In this document: one piece after another, positions 46,001 to 64,000 of the stretch | How the letters are laid out: every line of letters begins with the position of its first letter | Position numbering within the stretch: the stretch's first letter is position 1 | Assembly (NCBI GenBank): GCA_963966185.1 | Contig: CAWZYM010000398.1 | Span: 839,501 to 903,500 of the forward strand | From: Rhabditoides inermis | Lineage: Eukaryota > Nematoda > Chromadorea > Rhabditida > Rhabditidae | DNA: 64,000 bases | Reading direction: 5' to 3' | The notes under the pieces: model-generated | Seen by the model: only the letters and a program-made list of their open reading frames with translations | What the model was told of the DNA's origin: nothing | The model's database searches: none | Translations under genes and position numbers: made by a program

Positions 46001-49000
46001 GCTGGGCCGTCTGCTGCTGCTGCTGCGCGTGTCTCTGCATTTGTACAGGGAGACGCTGCTGCTGCTGTTGTTGTGGTTGCTGCATCCTCTGGGGAGAGTC
46101 GGGAATCGGCGTGGTGCGGTGCTGCTGCTGCATGGTCGCCATCTGCTGCTGCTGCGACATCATGTGGTGTTGCTGCACGTGCATCCTCTGCTGCTGTCCG
46201 AGAGGATAGCCCATCTGCTGCTGCTGCTGTCGCTGCATGTACTGCTGCTGCATGAGCTGCTCAGGCTGCACTCCAGTGTCCATCACTTCAATGTCGTCGA
46301 ATCCGAGATCGAGATCGGCTCCGAGGTCGGGCATTCCTCCAGCGGCCATCATACCGCCTTGCATCTGGGGCATGGCTGGCTGGTGGCTCGCCTGCTGCTG
46401 CATCATCGGATACTGCTGGTAGCCGGTGTAGCCAGTTTGGTACTGCTGTTGCTGCTGTCCTCCTCCTCCTCCGCTCCCAGCCTGCCCCGACTGATGCATA
46501 TAGTCGTAGTTGGGGTTCTGCTGGCTCGCCTGTCGATAGCCCGCCGTCTCTCCCAAGTGCACTCCCTTGTACACGTCACGGCTGCGTATGCGGAGCACTT
46601 GCATATCGACGAGCACGTCTCCGGACACTCCGGCCACTCGGAACATGGGCATCTCGTTCTCCTCCTCCTGCCACTCGAGCGTCTCCGGCTCCTCGTCGTG
46701 GCCTTCGACGCGCATCTCACGACACGTGGCGGTCCTTCTGAGAGCGCGCAGCCAGGCGTCGACGATGCATCGAGCGAGCAGCGAGTGGGCCACGGCTGCA
46801 ATGACGAGAGTGGAGGAGTGAAGATGAGGAAGGAGGAGGAGGAGGAGGAGGGAGTGCCCGCCGCAGCCGCCGTTTTGCAGTAGCCACAGTAGTCAGAAGC
46901 CCCTGCGCGCCAATATGAACACAAGTAGTGTGTGTGGGATGCGATGCACGAGGCACGTGAATGTACGAAGAGGACAGGGTTGCGTCTAACACCCGACTAG
47001 GTTAGTCAAAAGGACACCAAACCCAAAACAAACAATGAAAAGTAGTACTCACCCTTGAGCGTGGTGACACCGTCGCGTTGCAGCTGCTGCAGACGCTGGA
47101 TACGCTCCATCAGAGTGTCCGCTTCTGAAAACAAACGGAAATGAGCACTGGTACACACATAAAATGCGATAAGTAGTTTGCGCCTTCTTGAATCATCGAT
47201 TGTTCAGGCAAATGACATGCACTCACTTCCTAGAGTGGCGGTGAGGTCGCCGAGCTCCTCCTTGGAGAGCGACTGCTGCGCGCGGGTGAGAATCTTCTCG
47301 CGCGGCGTCTTCTCCGCCATAATCGTCGACGCCTTGCGACGCTCCAGCGTCATCTTCTGCAAACGGCACCGGGTGAATTGTGTACATGAACTAATTAGAA
47401 CATTTTATTTTATTTCAATTTGACTCACCTTCATGAATGCGAAGAACTCGGAGACCTTGTCGTGTTCGACAATGGCGCGTCTCTTGGCGCGCCGGGCGCG
47501 CAAGATGCGCAGGTAGCGGTGCACCTTGGCAAACTTGATCTCTGAAAACAAATACAAATTATGAATTCGATCAATAAAAACCACAATTACTCGAATGAGA
47601 GCACATTATAAATTCGAACCATTACAGACAAAGCATAACTACAAGATGAAAGATGTAAGCTTTAATTACAACTAGAACTAGTAGAGAGAAAGAGAAAGTC
47701 CACACACCATTCTCCATATCGAGCGTCTTGTCCTTCTCCTGTGCGGGAGTGATGGTGAGACGCGAGATGAGGTGTTCGGCCTCGTTGTGGAACTCCATCT
47801 CGAAATCGTCCCGGTCCACGTTGTACGCGAGCATGTTCAGGTCGTCCGGCTTGATTCTGCAACGTCAACCGTGGACAAAGAAAACAATAACAGAAAATGG
47901 AACAAACAAACAAACAACAAGTACTTCGACGAAAGAGCATACAGAAAATTTCAAAGTAGAACAAAGCAAACAAGTACCTCGGTTTGTCGGTGCTGGGTCG
48001 GCTTCGGTCGAGGGCGAGGGTGGTGTGGGAGGCGCGCAGCGCACGCAGCTCCTCGGGCGGAATCAGCTCGTACAGCTAAACAACTTTTTTGTCTCAAATA
48101 GTAATTCAAATGTTTTAACTTTTGTAGTGACAAAGCGTACAAATGACCTTTTCCAGATCACCCACCATCTGCAGCTTCTTCTCGCGGTTGTTGGTGGTGC
48201 GGCGGTACTTCTTCTTGAGGTACTTGAGGCGGCGCTCGCGCTTCGAGCCGAACGCCCTCCTCTTGCGCCGGCAGCTCTTCGGCGTCTTGGGCGTCTTCTG
48301 CGGACTGCGGCTGCCGTCGTCGCTCTCGTCAAAGTCGTCGCCCTGAATACAGCCAATATAGAGGAATGACGAACGACAAAAAGTGGAAGAGAAAAAAGAT
48401 CCTACTCACCGTCTCCTCGTCGTCGAGCTCGGCCTTGATGCGCTTGGGCGGCGGGCTGTCCGACGCCTCCTCCTCCTCAAACTCAGACTCCTCCTGCAAA
48501 ATGTAAACTATAATGGAAATGGACATGCCTTCATATTTCCTAAATATGACATTCAAGTACACAACAATATGAAAGACATTCCACACCCTGCCCACTTTGT
48601 CGTTGTCGCTCTCGGCCTGCTCGTCGTCCTCGCTGCTGCTCATCTTGTGGATGCGCCGGTACTTGCTCGCCTTCTGGTTGTTCTGCACCGTCTGAAAACA
48701 CAAACTTATAATCAATAACACGCAATATAAAATAATCACCGAGAAAAAAACGCTAATTTGGATCAAGTGGTTTCTAGCATCTTACCACTTGAGCCTTCCA
48801 TAAACTCGAAGTCTCTAAGTTGATGGAAAGTGTAGTTTTAATACATTTAGCCGTACCTTTCTCTGCTTCCTGGCTGTGTCGCTCTTCTTGGGTCGCAGCC
48901 CGCCCTCGCACTCCTTCTTGGGCGATTTCGACGGCGACTTCTTGTCGCGCAGCTCCGCCCTCAGATTCATCTTCCCCTTGTCCTTCACCTACAACCGGAT

Positions 49001-50478
49001 TAGTAAACAATCAAACGGATAGCGGCATGCATTGGTGAATGTGATGTAATAGAAAAGTGGGAAACTCAGGGTGCAAACAGTGGATGCAAACAAATGGAGA
49101 AAAAAACACTCTCACGCCGCGCGCATGCACCTTTCTCACCACTAGCACGGGCACCGAGGCGTCTCTGCTGCCGCCCTGGCTCGGCTCCTCCTCGTCAGTG
49201 TCCACCTCTGCGTCCAGACCAGCCAGCACCAGCGTCTGCTGCGTCTAAGCAAATCCAAGGTTATACAAAATCAAATCATTATTCTTATGTACATGTATAG
49301 GTCAGCATAGTTATACAAATCAATATCAATCGATACCTTCATCTTGTCCTGCTCCTCCACGTCCGACGGATCGTCAGAGTCGTCGGACAGAACGGAGAGC
49401 TGCTTCGTCAGAGACGCGCCCGAGATGGTCGACTAGACAACGAAATGATTAAATAAAATGAAACCAAATTTGACTTGACAGTGCAATCGACTCACATCGG
49501 CGCCGGCGCTCATGCGCTTGATCTTTTGTAGGTATTCGGCTAGTATCTCGTTCACTCTGTGTGAGAGCTGCGCGTCGTTGGGATCGAGTTGGTCGGCACA
49601 GTCGCGAAGAGCCTCGCGGATCACTGAACCATAGTTGTTTAATGGTTGGAATAGTAAGCTACTCACGAATGAACCGCAGCGTCTCGTTGACATCGTCCTG
49701 CAGCAGCACGTTGATCGTGCCGTTCTTCAGCATCGTGCGCTTTGTCTTCTCCCTATAAGGCAACAAGTACACGATATGCACCGAAAGAAATCATTGTGAA
49801 AACAGCGAAACGAAAAATGCAACTCACCATCCAATCTGCTTGAGTGCTATCTGGCCCAGTGGTCCGCGAATGAAGTAGCGGTCAAAGTACTCTTGCGCCT
49901 GCGACGCCGTCCGATCAGACTTCATCATGCGCACAATCTCGCCCCTACAAATTATAGAAACAGATAAATATACAATAAAACAATCTATGAACATACCAGT
50001 AACACCACATAACTGATAGAAAAATGATAAAAAGAGCGCACCAGTTGCCGAGCTTGTAGCGGTGGGCGGCGTTGATGAGCTTGGCCTCCTCGATGCATCC
50101 CCAGCTATCGCGGGTGTGCTGCGTCGGCTCTCCGACTGGGTCAACAACCTAAATACATTGAGTAAGCACACAAAACGTTGAAAACAGCTGCAGCTCAGGC
50201 TCACCTCGTAGTTGTGACCGCGGCGATGCGAGCCGATTTCAGCACCCATACGAAAGCACTGAAGGACGATAAAATTAAGAATGATATAAAGAAACAATGA
50301 AAGAAAAAAAATGATATAAAGAAACAATGATAGCGAAAAAATCACTCACTGGCTGGCAGAGTATGGCGTCGCACTCGGCGCACTTGATGTGCACGTGGCG
50401 CTGGATGAGGAGGGTGCAGCACACGCACTGCACCTCCGCCTCCTCCCCGCCCGAACTGCCCGCTGCCTCGCCGGACAT
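40082..50478 (-). CDS. ada-2: ADA2-type transcriptional adaptor with giant C-terminal extension
   Basis: This is the adaptor subunit of SAGA/ADA-type histone acetyltransferase complexes. Twenty-three exons agree in phase and predict 2,724 residues; the first 17 (50478-47053) encode residues 1-636, one exon of 5.5 kb (46795-41292) encodes about 1,835 more, and five short exons end at the TGA at 40084-40082. The core is canonical: a ZZ finger (CVCC, KCAEC, CFRMGAEIGSHRRGHNYE), a SANT domain (SWGCIEEAKLINAAHRYKLG, YFIRGPLGQ), then NMLAYNVDRDDFEMEFHNEA and KVHRYLRILRARRAKRAIVE, as in TADA2. After that come a Gln-rich region with YTSP repeats, a Lys/Glu-rich region, an acidic phosphosite-rich patch (DSDMDICDDSDME), an unknown helical domain and an acidic tail. 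I see no C-terminal SWIRM domain. Usual ADA2 length is 400-550, so the extension is extraordinary. Confidence 0.85.
40496..40560. repeat. Short duplicated segment, copy 2
   Basis: ATGGTAGATGGATGTAGGCA plus ACAACAATACAATTATTATT lies in the last ADA2 intron. See 39871-39945. Confidence 0.7.
45020..45345 (-). repeat. Coding tandem repeat, 19-residue unit (YTSPQVYASPTEQQQAKQV)
   Basis: Within the large ADA2 exon the unit is repeated about four times almost perfectly, with degenerate copies on both sides (ATPPEQQQQQHYTSPSTSQQ). Third-codon positions differ between copies, so selection has kept the peptide while the DNA drifted. Confidence 0.85.
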
Positions 50479-52040
50479 CTACAACACACAGATAATCGAC
50501 AGATACGTAACGAGAATCGCACAGACGAACATCAAAATTGTGCGGAGCGTGTGAGGCGAGAACTGTACATCAAATAGTTTCCAAGCTTACTTCTTTATGA
50601 AGCACCTGATGACATGTTTTTCTCGCTTAAGAGATTTTACTTTTAAAAAAAATATTTTGAACTATCATCATCAACCAACGTGACTGCGCTTTATGAAATA
50701 TTGCGGAACTTGTTGAAATATCCATTTTGAGCATATAGAGAGCACAAACTCGAATATGTGTAGACATTTGAAACATTTAAAATGCCTAGTAAGTTCTAAT
50801 CAAGCAACAAATAGCAGAAAATAAACAATATCGACCAAGCAGCTGATGCGCTCATAAAAGACGCGAACCGCGACGCGCCCGCAGCGCGTGATTCACTACG
50901 GTACATAATTCGTCGCGGCAAGACCACCCTCCCTCAGCGCCTCATGTGAGATGAAACAGCATGAAGCATCTCTCTGTTGGATAGATCCGTAACAATATGA
51001 GATCATTAACGAAACAACAAAGCAGCCTATCATATCGCAATTGGACAGACTGAGTGTACCTTTGAAGGAGCAGTGACCTACTCTGCTGCCGCATTGCTCG
51101 GAGCGTTGATGGCACGCGCTGAGCCCCGGGCCATCTGGGACTCACCGATGCCCACGGTGTTGCTCAGAATCACAAATATTGCCCGCCCACACGTACACAC
51201 ACAATCAATATTGACACAATAATCCCGTGCACAGACAGAGACTCAGTCACCAAATGATTCAATGACATTGGCTATCTCGAATGCAAAGTTTCATGTTCCC
51301 ACACACATAAGATCACTCCAGCGCTTCGACATCTGTGCGCTCTCCGCGTTTTTCGCGGTCGATTCAAAAGCCATCCACACGAGTTCTTAGGGATTTGGGA
51401 AAATGTATAAATCTGCGAGCCTACACATTCCGGCCCGCTTCTTGCTAATGGTTTTTGCGGCGATTGCGCTAGCCGCATAGCTAGAAGGCGGCCATATGCG
51501 ACACCCGCTTCCGCCCCTCCAGACAAACCATATGCAAATGTGCGATGGGCTAATGTGCACTTCCTGTGTCGGCGACTGTACCACATGTGGCACGATCGAA
51601 CCATTTGGAACAGTCATTAGTCGCACTGTGAGTATACCGTCATTGGATGTGTGACTTCCTACAACATCTGCATATGCTTACTTCTAATCCTTTCAACTAC
51701 TCAAACTCTTTTCGATAATAGTTGTTTTTTTCACGATCGATGATTTAATTGCTGTGATCAGAACGTGGCACGTGGGCAGCTGCGGTCATTCGATCCCGTA
51801 TACTAATAGCTCTAATCTCGACCCTCCATTGCAACATGATATTCTTAGGGTGAATCACTTCCTCTGGTCATTCTCAAAACATTCACTGCCGCCGTATTTC
51901 ATATTTCAGACCAAAAATGCCGCGGTGGTCCTCTTTTTTGCCGTAGAGCTGTAGAGAATGTCAGATATGCATAGTCATCGACGCTGCGCACTCCGCCGAT
52001 CACGTACTATCTCACCAGCCGAATTCGACAGTGATTTCGT

Positions 52041-52042
<2 letters not shown>
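50479..52042. other. Divergent intergenic region between ADA2 and EGL-15
   Basis: Both genes start away from this stretch, so it should hold two promoters. No exon is supported. Confidence 0.5.

Positions 52043-52076
<34 letters not shown>
52043..52076. repeat. (GA)n microsatellite upstream of egl-15
   Basis: About 17 GA units, 500 bp before the egl-15 start codon. Confidence 0.9.
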
Positions 52077-52081
<5 letters not shown>

Positions 52082-52577
52082 ACAGAGAGAATGAGCCTAT
52101 CACCGGGCAGTCAGTAATCGATTGTCTCTCTTCGGAATCCCCCCGACGGAACCTGTTTCCCGTTTTGTCTTCTCACGCGGTGTGTGCTGCCCTGCGCAAT
52201 ACGTCTCGAGTCCGTCTTCATCTTCACTCGCTCCTCGAATATGCTAATTCACTCGCGGCGCGCATCCGGCGCCGATTACCATCTCTCATCCGTCATCAAT
52301 CACTCCGATCCCCGATTTCCCCCCGCAAGATGATACGGTAGATAGAGCTGCGCGCTGATTATCGATCACCTATCTCTCTTTATCATTATCCGGCGGCGCC
52401 AACCGAATCGTGTATGTGTAAGTGTGTGTGGATGCGACGCCAATTTTTTTCTCGGAAACGGTTCATGTTTACATCGCGCCCTCGCACGTGATGTAGTTGA
52501 TAGCATTTGCTATTTGCATGTCGGGTGTTTCAGTGTGTCCATGCCGCCCGTTTTGTGATAGCTGATAACGGTCAACG

Positions 52578-62185
<9,608 letters not shown>

Positions 62186-63100
62186 TGCATATTATGTGTG
62201 TATTGTTCCACACCAGTTTGTGAACTGTGTATTACTACATATTGTCTCTCCGTCCGCCAAATATAGTCCCATCTCTCTCGGTTCCTGGGTGCTCTTTCCC
62301 ACTCTCTCTTTTTTCTCTCTTTCTCTCTTGCGTTTTATTTGCCTGTCTCTTCTTTTATTTGCCTGTCTCTCTTTATCTTTCTCCCTCATCGTGTTATACC
62401 ATATCACCGCCCGCTCATACCCTCGTGTATTACTGTATTTTCAATTTGTCTGTTTGAATGATTGAATGTTATGCACCGTGACTTCTATGAAACTATGAAT
62501 ATGAAACGTGATAAACTTTGACACCTAAATCGAACAAGTTGGGAGAAATGGGGAGTTGGGAGAAACGAGATTTCTCGAATCGGAGAGGGGGGATTACCGG
62601 TAGACAAGGCGACTCGACGCCTAGACTGATCGCTGATTGGGGGGAGAGGTGATTGCGGAATGTTTACGTGATTTGGCTCTGGCCTGGATTGCGGTCGGCC
62701 TCATTTCACAATGAGAGAGAATGAGAGAAAGAGAGAAGACTGGCCCCGCCTGGGGGCAGCGAAACGCTCACTCTCACTTTCCATCCACAGTCGCCGATCG
62801 TATCAGTAGTCCGAAACATTTCAATTTCAGTGTATTATGATGAATGTTCTTGTTTAGCCCGTGTTTATCTCTTTTTTTTAACCGTGCAACATTCATTGCT
62901 CATTGCATCATTTTGCAATTGTATCGTTAGTCATTGGTTCATATGCTGTGCTCATCACCTGCACTCCCACGGTTCCTCAAGTCTTATCGCAATAAAAGAG
63001 AGATTTGCCCAATATATTTTATTTTGTGTAACGTTTGTCAGCATGTTCAGTATATTTTATTCAATGCGTCAAAAAATTAAAGCCATGTGAGCATTTTCAG
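62186..63100. other. Intergenic; 3' UTR of egl-15 and upstream region of the next gene
   Basis: No coding sequence is supported. CT-rich stretches lie at 62270-62390, and AATAAA at 62991-62996 is a candidate distant poly(A) signal. Confidence 0.5.
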
Positions 63101-63103
63101 CGT

Positions 63104-64000
63104 ATGCGGTTAGTGTTGCTAGCGGCCCTGCTGGGGTCGAGCGTCGCCGTCAAGACAACCTTCGTGTCTTCCCCTTTCGACAACTTCCGGATAGAATGCC
63201 CCAAGCGGTGTGTCAAAACGGCTCTCAGTTTCCTGTCTCTCCGCAGCCAATGCGCCATGCCTCGACTTTTTCATGATCGATGCTCGATTGTAGAGCTGCC
63301 ACAACTGAGCTGATGGTTCGCATGGTGGAGTCTGTGGGTGCCAAGCGTCAGGACGTCGTCTTTGAAATGGGCTGCGAAGCCGTTTCCGATGTGAGTTACA
63401 CTATTTCACGTTTACCTTCTTTAACGATGTTTCGCAAAACATCTTGTTTCAACATCGTCTTGAGTGATTTGAACATTTTACTCGCTGCAATCGAGGGTAA
63501 TTCGTTTAGGGACGAACATAAATTGCGCAACATACGTTATCCGTTTTTCATCTCTTGAATAAATCACCTGCGACGATCAGATTGAGTGCACTTTTTCCAA
63601 TCTCGTGTAGACAATGAGAGAAAACTGGATAAGCGCCGGCTTTCACTGCGCGATATCGCATATGCGCGGAGCAGGCGAAAGTCGGTGACCTAATTCAACG
63701 TGGGTGGTCTACTGATGCAACTTTAATCAATCGATAAGATAATTAATAATCGATTAAGATCTACCCGTGGACGAACCAGCCGGAGAGTGTGCGCGATATG
63801 GAGAGGGAAGACTGCCGCTACACACAGGTAACGGAGAAATCAGTTTACACAAACACAACAGCAACAATAACCCTTGCGTGTCAAACACTCTGAGTCACCA
63901 TCTTCAGTCCTTCGACCCTATCCTCGATGAGCGCGGTGAGTATGGCTGTCAGAAAAGGGAGTACCTCGCCGGAATCACCAGGCTCTCCGATACCAAGTGC
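63104..64000 (+). CDS. Dermatopontin-like secreted protein (3' end outside window)
   Basis: Exons 63104-63207, 63294-63390, 63759-63827 and 63908 to the window edge agree in phase and give 122 residues so far. A signal peptide (MRLVLLAALLGSSVAV) is followed by FDNFRIECPKR and a spaced Cys pattern (GCEAVSD, DCRYTQ, EYGCQKREYLAGI), ending TRLSDTKC. The order aromatic-x-ECP, then FD near a Cys and YLAGI before another Cys resembles the repeats of dermatopontin, an extracellular matrix protein in which such motifs precede DRRW/F-x-x-CC. That next motif would lie beyond the window. The ATG is three bases after a TTTCAG acceptor, so a spliced leader is likely. The first intron is the least certain; it was chosen because it alone keeps the frame open. 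Confidence 0.6.

Noticed and set aside
41299..46883. Long open frames on the plus strand opposite the giant ADA2 exon, including one of 284 codons and one of 379 codons
   Set aside because: They translate to Leu-, Ser- and Cys-rich polymers that are the antisense of Gln (CAG), Lys/Glu and Arg codons. They have no start context, splice logic or domain.
63208..63293. Reading the first dermatopontin-like exon straight through to the TGA near 63313
   Set aside because: The read-through gives a short Cys-poor tail. Splicing 63207 to 63294 keeps phase and links to the downstream coding exons.

Overview
This is eukaryotic DNA, almost certainly from a free-living or animal-associated nematode. Every recognisable gene is cut into many short exons by GT-AG introns whose acceptors are mostly TTTCAG, and the gene set is worm-like: an FGF receptor of the EGL-15 type, a warthog-class hedgehog-related protein, a nicotinic receptor alpha-type subunit, a core alpha-1,3-fucosyltransferase and a dermatopontin-like secreted protein. 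The dense introns (exons near 100 bp) and abundant GA/CT microsatellites recall diplogastrid genomes, but the species cannot be fixed from the sequence. All exon maps below were made by eye. They rest on splice sites plus agreement of reading-frame phase across every junction; none has transcript support.

Layout. 1-531: 3' end of an unidentified gene (+). 1503-3247: alpha-1,3-fucosyltransferase (+, 5' end not found). 4090-6246: LAPTM-like four-helix membrane protein (+). 6396-7560: broken non-LTR retrotransposon (-). 8361-10289: small secreted protein (+) with a Harbinger-like MITE in intron 1. 10734-17091: seven-helix GPCR (-), whose 3.3 kb intron holds a Penelope-like reverse transcriptase relic and a foldback element carrying two inverted tRNA-like segments. 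17.1-21.1 kb: microsatellite-rich, no gene found. 21146-25679: small coiled-coil protein (+). 26593-30008: nicotinic receptor subunit (+). 31595-31859: 69-residue membrane protein (+). 32131-32374: 3' end of an unidentified gene (-). 34833-38858: warthog-like Hint protein (-). 40082-50478: ADA2 transcriptional adaptor with a giant extension (-). 52578-62185: EGL-15/FGF receptor (+). 63104 to the end: dermatopontin-like secreted protein (+, cut by the window).

There is no operon-like shared pathway. Most products act at the cell surface or outside the cell (receptors, Hint protein, secreted proteins, Golgi glycosylation), while ADA2 acts in the nucleus. The most unusual object is the ADA2 gene: 23 exons with consistent phase predict about 2,724 residues, where ADA2 proteins usually have 400-550. 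Fused in frame behind a normal ZZ-SANT-ADA2 core are a glutamine-rich region with a YTSP tandem repeat, a long charged region and an unknown helical domain.

Repeats form a second layer. At least four copies of one short palindromic MITE sit in introns of four different genes. Other short families are shared between distant introns (35.6 and 61.4 kb; 39.9 and 40.5 kb), and there are two tRNA-like (SINE-like) loci and several minisatellites.
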